Assembly: GCA_963697675.1 (NCBI GenBank)
Contig: CAVOOW010000007.1
Span: 186,001 to 250,000 of the forward strand
From: CAVOOW01 sp963697675
Lineage (GTDB): Bacteria; Actinomycetota; Actinomycetes; JACCUZ01
Reading direction: 5' to 3'
DNA length: 64,000 nucleotides
The notes under the pieces were generated by a model. The model did not search any database, had not been told where the DNA came from, and saw nothing but the letters and a program-made list of their open reading frames with translations. Made by a program: the position numbers and the translations under genes. Within the stretch, counting starts at the first letter, position 1. Every line of letters starts with the position of its first letter. Positions 1-8,930 of this stretch are shown in pieces.

Positions 1-4
1 CGTC

Positions 5-1078
5 ATGACCACGCGCATAGCGGTCAGCGGCGAGTCTCCGTACGACGTCGTGGTTGGCGCAGGTGTGTTGGAGGAGCTGCCCTCCCTCGTGGATGCCGCG
101 GCCGCGCAGGTGCTGCTGGTGCACTCCCACTCCATGTCCGACCTTGCGACCCGGGTCGAGACCGCTCTTCGTGATGGTGACGTCGAGGTCGTGCGGGCAC
201 CCGTCCCGGACGGTGAGGCAGCGAAGACGGTCGAGGTCGCCGACGATCTCTGGTCGTTGCTCGGGAGACATGCGTTCACTCGCTCGGACGTGGTGGTGTC
301 GCTCGGCGGCGGCGCGGTGACAGACCTCGCGGGCTTCGTGGCAGCCACCTGGCTGCGTGGCGTCCCCGTCGTGCACGTGCCCACCACCGTGCTGGGCATG
401 GTCGACGCCGCGGTCGGTGGCAAGACCGCTGTGAACACCAGCGAGGGCAAGAACCTGGTCGGCGCGTTCTATCCGCCCGCCGGCGTGCTGTGTGATCTCA
501 CGACCTTGTCAACGCTGCCTCGTGAGGACCTCGCGAGCGGGCTGGCCGAGGTCGTGAAGGCGGGCTTCCTGCGTGACCCGGCCATCCTCGAGCTCATCGA
601 GGCCGATCCCGCCGCCGCACTGGACCCGGCCGGACCGGCCCTGCTCGAGCTGGTCGAACGCGCAGTGCGGTTCAAGGCCGACGTCGTGGGCGCGGACCTG
701 CGCGAACGCGGCGGTCGTGAGGTCCTCAACTACGGGCACACGCTCGGCCACGCCATCGAGAAGGTCGAGGAGTTTCGCTGGCGTCACGGTGACGCCGTCA
801 GTGTCGGGCTCGTCTATGCCGCCGAGCTGTCCCGGCTGGCTGGGCGGCTCGACGACGACACGGTCGCCCGGCACAGAAGCGTGCTCCAGTCGTTGCGCCT
901 GCCGACGAGCTATCCGCAGGGCAGCTGGCCGGAGTTGCTCAAGGCCATGAGCATCGACAAGAAGGTCCGAGGCACCACGCGCCGGTTCGTCGTCCTCGAC
1001 GGCATCGGCCGGCCCGCGATCCTCGAAGGACCGGAGCTGTCTGACCTCGAGGCGGCGTTCACCGCTCTCAACAGCTGA
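5..1078 (+). CDS. aroB: 3-dehydroquinate synthase
   Basis: Second step of the shikimate pathway: converts DAHP to 3-dehydroquinate in the cytoplasm, using NAD+ and a divalent metal. The 357-residue product has the family's usual length. Visible motifs are the NAD-binding SLGGGAVTDLAGF (about residues 98-110), VPTTVLGMVDAAVGGKT (about 124-140), and the metal-site HTLGHAIE (about 245-252). The ATG at 5 starts a protein whose first residues already match the family, so the gene looks complete at the window edge. In actinomycetes aroB is usually preceded by aroC and aroK, which would lie outside the window. A strong hairpin follows 9 bases after the stop. Confidence 0.97.
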   Translation: MTTRIAVSGESPYDVVVGAGVLEELPSLVDAAAAQVLLVHSHSMSDLATRVETALRDGDVEVVRAPVPDGEAAKTVEVADDLWSLLGRHAFTRSDVVVSLGGGAVTDLAGFVAATWLRGVPVVHVPTTVLGMVDAAVGGKTAVNTSEGKNLVGAFYPPAGVLCDLTTLSTLPREDLASGLAEVVKAGFLRDPAILELIEADPAAALDPAGPALLELVERAVRFKADVVGADLRERGGREVLNYGHTLGHAIEKVEEFRWRHGDAVSVGLVYAAELSRLAGRLDDDTVARHRSVLQSLRLPTSYPQGSWPELLKAMSIDKKVRGTTRRFVVLDGIGRPAILEGPELSDLEAAFTALNS

Positions 1079-3280
1079 GCGGACATGCAGCAGGGGCCGC
1101 CCCCTGACGGGAGCGGCCCCTGCTGCTGTTCGTCGGAGCGAAGGACACGCGGATGGCGTCCACGCTCACTTTGGTGCCACTTGACTTCTTGACCTTGGTG
1201 CCGGTCAGCACGACGGTGACCTTGTGCTGCTTGTTGGCCAGCGTCGGGCTTGCCCAGACCTGCTTGCAGCTGCTGGCCTTGCGATGGAAGTTCACCGTGG
1301 CCACCCGGGCACCGTCGATGTATACGGAAGCCAGCCCGGATGACGGTGAGCGGCATCCGTCCAGGAAGACGTGCGTCCCGGCGACATAGGTGCTGACCGA
1401 GGAGTGGGCAGCAGTGGATGCCTTGTCGGTCGAGTAGATGAACGTGCCTCCGCGTGCGTCGCTGGCGCTCGACGTGTGCCAGCTGGAGTCACCGCTCGTC
1501 TTCCTCATGGCCGACGACGAGCTGTCGACCAGCGTGCTCGCTCGCAGTGTCGCACCGGTCGACGAGACGCCGTTGCCGACGCCGTCCTCGACTGCCGCGG
1601 ACGCCCATGCCTTGTAGTGCTCGCCGGCGACCAAGGGGACGTCGGTGAGAAGCGCGACACGGTGGACGACTCCTTGGTCAGGGTGCCCTTGATTGCGGTT
1701 GCGCTGCTCGCGGTACGTACGCCAGAGTGCTGGCGGTTACACCGTTGACAGCCTCGGAGGCGACCAGCGGTGACCGAGGAACGACCGGACATCGCGCCGT
1801 GCAGGGCCACGGTCGGCTTCTTGGAGTCGACGGTGAACGAGCGCAGTCGCCGACCAGGTCAGGTCGTGGCCCGACTGGTCGTATGGGCCTGGACTCTCCA
1901 GTAGTAGTTCCCGTCTGCCGAGCAGCGCGGTCGATTTCGTGAACTGCGGTCAGGTCAATGTTGTCGAACCCCTGAAACGTCAGTTCTGCAAAGTTCGCAT
2001 CCGAGGCAAGCCTGCAGCCGGTAGTCCATTGCCTCCTGGATCGAAGTCGCGGCGGACGTCTTGTTCGTCAACTGGAAGTCTTCCCAACTGAACGTCACCT
2101 GGCTGGTGGTGAGGGCTGAACCATCGGCAGGAGCTGAGAGCTTCACGGCCCTGGACGCCTTTGTGAACGTCGCGTCCGCACTGAAGTTTCCGCATTTGTC
2201 ATCTGAGTTGCAGCCTCGGACGTACCAGTAGTACGCCCTTGCCTGCCTGGTCGTCGACGAGTCACGAGGGCTCATCCCTGCGCCGGCTGATGTGTATACT
2301 TCCGCTGAACGTTGCTGTGGAAGGGGTCCAGCGCAACTCGTACTTCGTAGTACGCGGCGTTGGCCACGGGCGTCCACGTGAGGCTCGGCGTGTCGAAGCA
2401 GACGCCTGACGCGCAGTTCTCCGCAGACAGGCCCGTCGAGGTTGCTGGCACGATGATGCTGGTCGCGGGCTCGGTGTAGGTGAAGCTGCGGACATCACTG
2501 GCGCGGCTGCACTCGAACACCTGGTCGCAGCCGTAACCACTGTCCTTGGGCGGCGCTGTGTCAGCAGGAAGGGCTTCCTGACGAGTGCCATCGAACGCGA
2601 TCACGTGCCAGTAGTACACGGTCCCGGTGACCATGTCGGCCCGAGCCATGCAATCCGGTGTGGACGCTATAACCCCGGTTCCGCGGTCTTCATTTCCCAG
2701 GTGTACGGGGCAAAGGTGGTGTGGTTCGTGTTGCACAACAGCAGTCCCTCGCTCGGGAACGACGGGTCCGGGCTGACCTGCAACTGGTAGACCGAGAGCG
2801 AATCGCACAGCGGTCCACACGAATCGACGATCACCAAGGGTTGGCGACGACACCGTCGACGGAGCATCGTTCCAGTCGCGGGTCAGTACCGGTCGGCGGA
2901 CCACACTGTTGTGTTGCCGCCCGACAAGACAGCGCGCACGCGCCAGAAGTACGAAGCATGGGGGAGGGTGACGGGGACCTCGTACGTCGTCGCAACCGTC
3001 CTGCCTTCGTTCGGCAGAGTGACCCTGTTGTTGGCCCAGTTCTCGTTGGGACTCATTTGTACGTCGTAAGCCACAGCACCGGTCACCTTGGTCCAGGTCA
3101 GGACGAGGTCCTTGATGGCCGGCGTGTCCGTGCCGCGACTGTCCGCCGGCGAGACCAGCACCGGCGCTGCCGGGCTGGCGAGAACGTCCGCGGATGCGGA
3201 TGGCATTGCCAGCACGACACGGCGCACGCAAGCACGGTGCCGCCGCAAGCCAAACTTCTTATGACGCGGTGCAGTTTCAC
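1068..3280 (-). pseudogene. Secreted multi-domain surface protein, frameshifted
   Basis: A GTG at 3280 is preceded by AAGGAG and starts a signal peptide (MKLHRVIRSLACGGTVLACA). The signal continues, after a frame change near 3218, into a hydrophobic stretch ending ASA-D. Downstream, in successive frames, come repeated fibronectin-III-like segments with SYFWRVRAV, YYWHVIAFDG, YYEVRVA and YYWYVRGC signatures. The C-terminal 120 residues (about 1100-1500) look like the Ser/Thr-rich VYIDGARVATVN domain seen at the end of many actinobacterial secreted proteins. At least five frame changes are needed (near 3218, 2875, 2690, 2290 and 1640-1980). Corrected, the protein would have about 730 residues. 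Either a decayed gene or sequencing errors; the good residual coding character favours errors or very recent decay. Confidence 0.6.
1087..1126. terminator. Perfect 14-bp stem hairpin after aroB
   Basis: GCAGCAGGGGCCGC at 1087-1100 pairs exactly with its complement at 1113-1126 around a 12-base loop. It sits just after the aroB stop, where a terminator belongs. It also lies inside the last codons of the convergent gene on the minus strand, so it probably ends transcription from both sides. No long T-run follows; this is common for actinobacterial terminators. Confidence 0.75.
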
Positions 3281-3510
3281 GCGGTTCTCCTTAGGCGGAG
3301 TCCAGCGTTCGGCCCCCGCGACCGTCATGTACTTCGCACCTTTCGAGGTAGACCGTGATGGGCTGAATGGGTGACCAAAGATGTGAAAACTGTCACATAC
3401 TGGTCCCGCGCTCCCCGGCTCCTCCAGTTCGTCGCACCGTCTCTCGTATTGGCACGGATCAGGTCAACAATCGCTAAAGACGCGGGTCGGGCCAAACCGA
3501 TATATAGGTC

Positions 3511-3879
3511 ATGCGCTCTCGACCCGCCCTTGCCTTCGCCGCCGCCGTTGCGGTCGCAGCAGCGGTCGGCGCATCAGCCTCGAGCCTCGGCGGACTGTCC
3601 AGTCGGGGCCTGGGCGCCGACGTATCAGTCGTGGGGTCGTGCAGTAACACCGGCATCAGTTCGCACTTCGTCCTGACCGCCTCGAACGTGACCGCTATCG
3701 CCCTGGACGGCTTTCCCGCCAGCTGCGTGGGCCAGACCGTATATGTAACGGTCGCCAGCACTGCTGGCGCGGAGGCCCAAGCGAGCGCCGCGCTGAGCGG
3801 CAGCACCGCAGTGTTGTCCTTGCCGCACCCGGTGGCCGTTTCCGCCGTGACGTCGCTCTCGCTCGTCGTCTCCGGCTGA
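3511..3879 (+). CDS. Small secreted protein, paralogue of the next gene
   Basis: 122 residues with an N-terminal hydrophobic signal (about residues 5-24, Ala-rich, ending SASSLGG), then a short mature domain. The mature part resembles that of the gene at 4136: LGGL..LGAD motif right after the signal, one Cys in VGSCSNTG and one in FPASCVG, and a C-terminal SLSLVVSG tail. The two cysteines are conserved in both paralogues and could form a disulfide. No enzymatic motif is visible. The gene stands first in a run of four genes that ends with a signal peptidase, so it is probably a substrate of that peptidase. The start at 3511 lacks a clear Shine-Dalgarno; a TATATA stretch lies just upstream. Confidence 0.75.
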   Translation: MRSRPALAFAAAVAVAAAVGASASSLGGLSSRGLGADVSVVGSCSNTGISSHFVLTASNVTAIALDGFPASCVGQTVYVTVASTAGAEAQASAALSGSTAVLSLPHPVAVSAVTSLSLVVSG

Positions 3880-4135
3880 GAAGGACCAGGCGCCCCTCAC
3901 CCGTTCGGGCTAGGTCGATCATCGATCCTTGCTCGCGCAAGGGTTCGAGGATGGGCCGAAGGGACGATCAAGGGAGGGTAAAGGAATGGCGATGAATGAC
4001 CTGTACGAGGAGAAACCTCCCCGTAACCCAGGTGAAGCGAAGAAGCGCCGGTTGTATTTGGTCGCCTGACCGGCGTGGAGTGACTGGCGAATCCACCCCT
4101 GGACGTGCATCCCCCCACAGAAAAGGACCCACCGC

Positions 4136-4537
4136 ATGTCCAAGCGTAAGACTCTCGCCATCGTTTCCGCCGTCGCCGCCTTCGCCGCCGTCTCGGCCTC
4201 CGCCGCCGGCCTCGGTGGCCTCACCGGCGCCAGCCTCGGCGCCGACACGACGGTCGTCGCCTCCTGCGACACCGACGGCATCGCCGTCGCCTACACGACC
4301 ACCTACAACGTCGCGGCGGCCCAGTACATTGTCTCCGCTGTTAATTTGACCGGCGTCAACGCAGCGTGCAACGCGAAGGCCGCCAACCTCACTCTCACCG
4401 ACTCGACCGGCGCCTCCATCGGCTCGAGCACCGTGGCCTCGCTCACCGTCACCGCTGGTGCGGCGAGCATGGCCGTCACGCCGGCGAACGTGTCCGCGAA
4501 GGCCGTCACCGGTCTCTCGCTCGTCATCTCCGGCTGA
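4136..4537 (+). CDS. Small secreted protein of SipW-dependent style
   Basis: 133 residues. The signal is MSKRKTLAIVSAVAAFAAVS followed by ASAAGLGGLTGASLGAD, and the mature part is rich in Thr, Ala and Val with alternating beta-strand character. Two cysteines (VASCDTDG and NAACNAK) match those in the gene at 3511. Proteins of this type occur in Nocardioides-like genomes beside a SipW-type signal peptidase, as happens here. I infer an exported fibre or matrix-like protein by analogy with TasA/SipW systems; no homologous structure can be confirmed by eye. A 256-base gap separates it from its paralogue, so it probably has its own promoter. Confidence 0.78.
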   Translation: MSKRKTLAIVSAVAAFAAVSASAAGLGGLTGASLGADTTVVASCDTDGIAVAYTTTYNVAAAQYIVSAVNLTGVNAACNAKAANLTLTDSTGASIGSSTVASLTVTAGAASMAVTPANVSAKAVTGLSLVISG

Positions 4538-4558
4538 GCAACGGACTTCTAGGTAACT

Positions 4559-5272
4559 GTGCTTCGTCGCTTGTGGGTCCTGTTGGCCGCCGTCGTGCTC
4601 GTTGCGACGGCGGCCACAGCCACGACTGCCTATGCGGCGAAGATCACCTTGACCAGCAAGAGCCTGTTGGGGATCAAGTCGGCGGCGAACGCCCTGCCGC
4701 AGCAGCTGGTCTACGACCCGTTCAACAGCACCACCACGGCAGTCAATCTCGGCACCCCCCACCTGGCGAGCACCGGTCAGCCGTGGATCGTCCTCCAGGG
4801 CGCCCTCCAGATGAGAAACGGCTACCTGCAATGCACAACGGGCTGTGCCACCGCGAACTACGGCGCAGCGCTCATCGACGCCGACATGGCCAGGGTCACA
4901 GCCACGGTGGACGTGCGATCAGCGACCGGTAGCGGGGCGGCCGGCCTCATCCTGAACGCGAACCAGATCGCCACCCAGGCCTACGCCGTCTGGTACGACG
5001 GCGGCTTCGTCACCCTGCTGCGCTATGACTCCGGCAACGTGACCTACGCCCCGGTGCGGACCGTCGCCGTCCCGCCCAACAACACCGATGTGCCGCTGTC
5101 AGCGGTCTTCAACGGCACGAGCTACACCGTGTCGTTCAACTCGATCGTCGTGATGACCTACGCGTTGCCGGCCCTCGACGTGCCCATCTTCGCCGGCAAC
5201 ACCTACTTCGGCGTGGTCATCTACGACGATCCCAACATCGTCAAGATGGACGACTTCGAGGTGAAGCAATGA
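4559..5272 (+). CDS. Secreted LamG/concanavalin-like domain protein
   Basis: GTG start. 237 residues with a classic signal peptide (LWVLLAAVVLVATAATA, cleavage near AYA-A), then a single beta-rich domain. The segment VYDPFNSTTTAVNLGTP, the pattern of aromatic and Gly residues, and the ending YFGVVIYDDPNIVKMDDFEV are typical of a concanavalin/LamG-like jelly-roll that binds sugars or proteins. Two cysteines sit close together (QCTTGC). The stop overlaps the start of the signal peptidase gene by four bases (ATGA), so the two are translationally coupled and likely belong to the same export system. The exact ligand is unknown. Confidence 0.72.
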   Translation: MLRRLWVLLAAVVLVATAATATTAYAAKITLTSKSLLGIKSAANALPQQLVYDPFNSTTTAVNLGTPHLASTGQPWIVLQGALQMRNGYLQCTTGCATANYGAALIDADMARVTATVDVRSATGSGAAGLILNANQIATQAYAVWYDGGFVTLLRYDSGNVTYAPVRTVAVPPNNTDVPLSAVFNGTSYTVSFNSIVVMTYALPALDVPIFAGNTYFGVVIYDDPNIVKMDDFEVKQ

Positions 5273-5868
5273 GGGCGGCCGGCCTCGCGCGCCGGGTGTT
5301 CGGCCTTGCTGGTTGGGCGATGGTCGCAGTCCTCGTCTATCTCGCTTGGCCCGCGCAGCTCGGTGGACACCTCTCGCTGGTCGTGGTCAGCGGTCACTCG
5401 ATGGACGGCACCTACCGCAGCGGCGACCTCCTGATGGCCTGGCCGCACGCGGACTACAACGTCGGCGAGATCGTCGTCTACAAGGTGCCGGACGGCGAAC
5501 CGGCGTCGGGTCTGCGCGTGGTGCACCGCATCATCGAGAAGAAGGACGGCCACTTCACCAGTCAGGGTGACAACCGCACCACGCCTGACTTCTGGCGGCC
5601 GACCGTGGACAACGTCGTCGGGCACCCGTTCTTGCGGATCAGGGCAGGCGGCCTTGCCTTGAAGTGGCTGCTCAGCCCCATCGCGCTGGCTCTGGTGTGC
5701 GGCGTCTGCGTCTACTGGGCCGTCGTCGGCAAGAACGACGAGGCCGAGCACGACGAGGACGACGCCGAGGACGACGAGTCCGCGGCCAATGAGACCGAAG
5801 CAACCGACGACGCGAACGAGTTCGTGGACGAGGACGCGCGTGAGCCGGAGCCTGCGCTGTCTCGTTAG
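5269..5868 (+). CDS. SipW/ER-type signal peptidase I
   Basis: Membrane serine protease of family S26 that removes signal peptides outside the membrane. The N-terminal membrane segment is at about residues 9-26. The catalytic Ser is in VSGHSMDGTY. The second catalytic position is His, in LRVVHRII, where the common bacterial enzymes have Lys; that marks the ER/SipW subtype. QGDNR follows as usual. A second membrane segment lies near residues 135-152, and the tail is very acidic (Asp/Glu runs). Housekeeping LepB is normally elsewhere, so this is probably a dedicated peptidase for the small secreted proteins just upstream. Confidence 0.88.
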   Translation: MRAAGLARRVFGLAGWAMVAVLVYLAWPAQLGGHLSLVVVSGHSMDGTYRSGDLLMAWPHADYNVGEIVVYKVPDGEPASGLRVVHRIIEKKDGHFTSQGDNRTTPDFWRPTVDNVVGHPFLRIRAGGLALKWLLSPIALALVCGVCVYWAVVGKNDEAEHDEDDAEDDESAANETEATDDANEFVDEDAREPEPALSR

Positions 5869-5877
5869 TCTCGTCGT

Positions 5878-6959
5878 GTGCCCGATAACCACGCGAACCG
5901 ACGCGACAAGCTCCGTACCCTCCTTACCGAACACGGCGCCGACGCCGCGTTGGTGACCCGGCTGGTCAACGTCCGCTATCTCACCGGCTTCACCGGCTCG
6001 AACGCCGCACTGCTCGTGACAGCGGACCAGGCAGTGCTGGCGACCGACGGTCGCTACATCACGCAGTCAGAGCAGCAGTCGCCCGACGTGGAGCGGGTCA
6101 TCGACCGCCAGTGCGCGGCCGCCCTCGTGACGCGCGCGGGCAAGAACGGCGTACATCGTCTGGGTTTCGAGGACCACGACCTCAGCGTCGCCCTGCACGC
6201 GGCGCTGGCCGCCCTGGACGGCGCTCCCGAGCTCGTCCGCCTGGCCACGCCCGTCGAGGTCCTGCGCACGGTCAAGGACGACGGCGAGATCGAGCTGCTC
6301 CGCACGGCGTGCGCGATCAGCTGCAGCGCGCTGGAGGACCTGCTGCCCGAGCATCGTGGCGGGCCGCACCGAGCGTGATGTGGCGCGCGACCTCGAGAAC
6401 CGGATGCTCGACGGAGGTGCCGACGGACCCGCGTTCGAGACGATCGTCGCGACCGGCTCGAACAGCGCCATCCCGCACCACCGCCCCACCGACCGCGAGA
6501 TCGAGGTGGGCGACCTGCTCAAGATCGACTTCGGCGCGCTGTACCGCGGCTACCACGCCGACTGCACCCGGACCTTCATGGTGGGCCGCGAGCCCGCAGC
6601 CGTGGCAGCGCGAGATCTTCGATGTCGTACGGGCGGCGCAACGTGCCGGCCGGCACGCGCTCGCCCCCGGGGCGGAGCTGCAGGCCATCGACGACGCGGC
6701 CCGCGACGTCGTCCGCCAGGCGGGGTTCGGTGACCAGTTCACCCACGGTCTCGGCCACGGCGTGGGGCTGGAGATCCACGAGGCGCCGCTGATCGGCTAC
6801 ACCGCGGAAGGTAGGATCGATGCTCGCACGCCCGTCACTGTCGAGCCCGGTGTGTACCTCCCCGGTCGCGGGGGAGTGCGCCTCGAGGACACCCTCGTGG
6901 TCGGCGAGGGTGAACCCGAGCTGTTGACGACGACACCCAAGGACCTCGTGGTCCTCTAG
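5878..6959 (+). CDS. pepQ: Xaa-Pro dipeptidase/aminopeptidase (M24), frameshifted
   Basis: Metallopeptidase of the M24 'pita-bread' fold that cleaves X-Pro bonds. The N-terminal creatinase-like domain runs from the GTG at 5878 (RYLTGFTGSNAALLV). The catalytic domain carries metal ligands in KIDFGALYRGYHADCTRTF, then GLGHGVGLEIHE and TVEPGVYLPG..GVRLEDT. Two frame changes, near 6350 and 6600, are needed to read it through. With both repaired the protein would be about 360 residues, normal for the family. All metal ligands survive, so sequencing errors are likelier than decay. It sits just before efp, as in other actinomycetes. Confidence 0.85.
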
Positions 6960-6975
6960 ATCCGAAGGACCTCCT

Positions 6976-7539
6976 GTGGCCTCGACCAACGACCTGAAGA
7001 ACGGGTTGGTGCTCAACCTCGACGGACAGCTGTGGTCCGTCGTCGACTTCCAGCACGTCAAGCCCGGCAAGGGCGGCGCCTTCGTGCGCACCAAGCTCAA
7101 GAACGTGCTGTCCGGCAAGGTCGTCGACAAGACGTTCAACGCAGGCACGAGGGTCGAGACGGCGACTGTCGACAAGCGGGACATGCAGTACCTGTACAAG
7201 GAGAACGAGGGCTTCGTGTTCATGGACATGGAGTCCTTCGAGCAGATCCAGGTCCCGGGCGAGACGGTGGGCACCATGTCCTCGTACCTGCTGGAGAACC
7301 AGGACGCGGTCGTCGCGCTGCACGAGGGGATCCCGCTCTACATCGAGCTGCCCGCGTCGGTGGAGCTGCTGATCTCCTACACCGAGCCGGGCATGCAGGG
7401 GGACCGGTCCACCGGCGGTACGAAGCCCGCGACCCTCGAGACGGGTGCCGAGATCGCCGTGCCGCTGTTCATCACGACCGGCGAGAAGGTCAAGGTCGAC
7501 ACCCGCGACGGCAGCTATCTCGGTCGCGTGACCGGCTAG
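6976..7539 (+). CDS. efp: Translation elongation factor P
   Basis: Binds the ribosome between the P and E sites and relieves stalling at polyproline stretches. 187 residues from the GTG at 6976, the usual length, with all three beta-barrel domains. The tip loop reads HVKPGKGGAFVRTKLKN; the Lys of PGKG (residue 32) is the position that some bacteria modify. The C-terminal signature YTEPGMQGDRSTGGTKPATLETG is followed by the usual VPLFITTGEKVKVDTR ending. The stop at 7539 abuts the nusB start directly. Confidence 0.97.
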   Translation: MASTNDLKNGLVLNLDGQLWSVVDFQHVKPGKGGAFVRTKLKNVLSGKVVDKTFNAGTRVETATVDKRDMQYLYKENEGFVFMDMESFEQIQVPGETVGTMSSYLLENQDAVVALHEGIPLYIELPASVELLISYTEPGMQGDRSTGGTKPATLETGAEIAVPLFITTGEKVKVDTRDGSYLGRVTG

Positions 7540-7950
7540 ATGGCCGCTCGATCCAAGGCCCGCAAACGCGCGCTCGACGTGCTCTTCGAGTCGGAGCAGC
7601 GCCGGGTCAACACGCTGGACACGCTCGCCGGGCGGCTGGCTGCGGCAGATCCGCCGGTCAACGACTACACGGTCGTGCTGGTCGAAGGTGTCGTCGCGCA
7701 GAGCGAACGGATCGACGAGCTGTTGACGACCTACGCGCAGGGCTGGCAGCTGGACCGGATGCCGGCGGTCGATCGGGCGATCCTGCGGATCGGGACCTAC
7801 GAGCTGCTCTGGCGCGACGACGTGCCCGACGGCGTGGTCATCAGCGAGGCGGTTGCGATGGCTCGCGACCTGTCGACCGACGACTCGCCCGGCTTCATCA
7901 ACGGCCTGCTGGGCCGGCTGCTCGAGCTCAAGCCCACCCTCGCCATCTGA
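7540..7950 (+). CDS. nusB: Transcription antitermination factor NusB
   Basis: Small all-helical RNA-binding protein that, with NusE (S10), binds boxA and prevents premature termination in rRNA operons. 136 residues, with the family signatures KARKRALDVLFESEQR at the N-terminus and DRAILRIGTYELLW, SEAVAMARDLSTDDSPGFINGLLG near the C-terminus. The ATG follows the efp stop without a gap, so the two are almost certainly co-transcribed. No clear terminator is visible in the 170 bases between it and the convergent bldD gene. Confidence 0.96.
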   Translation: MAARSKARKRALDVLFESEQRRVNTLDTLAGRLAAADPPVNDYTVVLVEGVVAQSERIDELLTTYAQGWQLDRMPAVDRAILRIGTYELLWRDDVPDGVVISEAVAMARDLSTDDSPGFINGLLGRLLELKPTLAI

Positions 7951-8122
7951 CCGGCGTCAGCCGCGAGAGCCCCGGTCGCAGGTGGCGAGCCACGTTTCGG
8001 CCAGGCTCAGGCGTCGCTTCCGGCGAGGCGTGCAGGCCGTGCTGCACGAGCGACCGGCGCTCCGGGTACCACCGAACGCTGGGCGGGTCGAGCTCAGCTG
8101 CGGACGCGGGTACGATTCCGGG

Positions 8123-8611
8123 TCAGTCGAGGGCGCGGCGGGCGTCGGCGTTGAGGACGCCCCAGGTGATCAGCTGCTCGGTGAGCTGGCTGGGCGACTC
8201 GTCGTAGATCACGGCCAGCGTGCGCAGGTCGTCCTGCCGGATCGAGAGCACCCGGCCGTTGTAGTCGCCGCGCTGGGCCTGGATGGTGGCGGCATAGCGC
8301 GCCAGCGGTCCGGCCCGTTCGGCCGGCACGACCTGGAGTGCCTCGAGGTCGAGAATCAGCCGCGGCGGCGGCTCGGCCGCACCTCCGGGGCTGCTCTCGG
8401 GGAGCAGTTCCGAGACCGGAACGCCGTAGAAGTCGGCGAGCTCGGCCAGCCGCTGCACGGTGACCGCGCGGTCGCCGCGCTCGTAGGAGCCGACCACAAC
8501 CGCCTTCCAGCGGCCCTGTGACTTCTCCTCGACCCCGTGCAGAGACAGGTTCTGCTGGGTGCGGATGGCGCGCAGCCGTCCACCCAGTGCTCGTGCGTAG
8601 TCCGTCGGCAT
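8123..8611 (-). CDS. bldD: BldD developmental regulator
   Basis: DNA-binding protein that in Streptomyces represses sporulation genes when dimerised by cyclic di-GMP. 162 residues. The N-terminal helix-turn-helix (LRAIRTQQNLSLHGVEEKS, then WKAVVVGSYERGDRAVTVQR) is nearly identical to the Streptomyces protein. The C-terminal domain keeps the c-di-GMP motif RGD..RQDD (RGDYNGRVLSIRQDD), so ligand binding should be intact. Divergent from pyrR. Two perfect BldD boxes lie 89-116 bases upstream of its start, pointing to autoregulation. Confidence 0.97.
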   Translation of the reverse strand: MPTDYARALGGRLRAIRTQQNLSLHGVEEKSQGRWKAVVVGSYERGDRAVTVQRLAELADFYGVPVSELLPESSPGGAAEPPPRLILDLEALQVVPAERAGPLARYAATIQAQRGDYNGRVLSIRQDDLRTLAVIYDESPSQLTEQLITWGVLNADARRALD

Positions 8612-8699
8612 CTAGTCCGTTCCCTTTCCCCCTGGTCACCAGTTGTGACCCTCAACTTGATGGGGCGACCCGGAAGACCCGAATCACCCACCATCGTGG

Positions 8700-8727
8700 T
8701 GACACAGCGTTACGTTACGCAGAGTTA
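8700..8727. promoter_or_regulatory. Two tandem BldD boxes
   Basis: TGACACAGCGTTA (8700-8712) and TTACGCAGAGTTA (8715-8727) both fit the BldD operator consensus TNACNC(A/T)GNGTNA at every fixed position. Their centres are 15 bases apart. They lie in the 319-base gap between the divergent bldD and pyrR genes, upstream of bldD. I infer that BldD binds here and represses its own gene, as is known for Streptomyces; an effect on pyrR is possible. Confidence 0.8.
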
Positions 8728-8882
8728 GCCGAAAAGTTCATGAAATGGTAAAGGTCTCGCTCCGAACGGCCGTCTGCACGCTCGCTGATGGGCCGACAAA
8801 ATGCCCGCGAGATGGCGCGTCGGACCACCACCGGGTCCGCTGGGCGCAGCGGTGCTGCTAGCGTGAGGCGACACGTAAGACA

Positions 8883-8917
8883 TCCTTTAACGACCCGTCC
8901 TGAGAGGCGGGGAAGGA
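8883..8917 (+). promoter_or_regulatory. PyrR-binding RNA leader hairpin
   Basis: The leader just before pyrR contains TCCTGAGAGGC at 8898-8908, which matches the conserved PyrR-binding loop (UCCNGNGAGGY). Flanking bases pair: TCCTT at 8883 with AAGGA at 8913, and CCCG at 8894 with CGGG at 8908-8911. The 3' side of the stem contains the start of the GGAAGGAGGT ribosome binding site. PyrR bound to UMP should therefore hide the ribosome binding site and shut down translation of the pyr operon. This translational mode is known from mycobacteria. Confidence 0.82.
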
Positions 8918-8930
8918 GGTCGGACGGCTG

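Noticed and set aside
3880..4135. Riboswitch in the gap between the two secreted-protein paralogues
   Set aside because: There are some GAAG-rich and paired stretches, but I could not fit them to any known riboswitch class.
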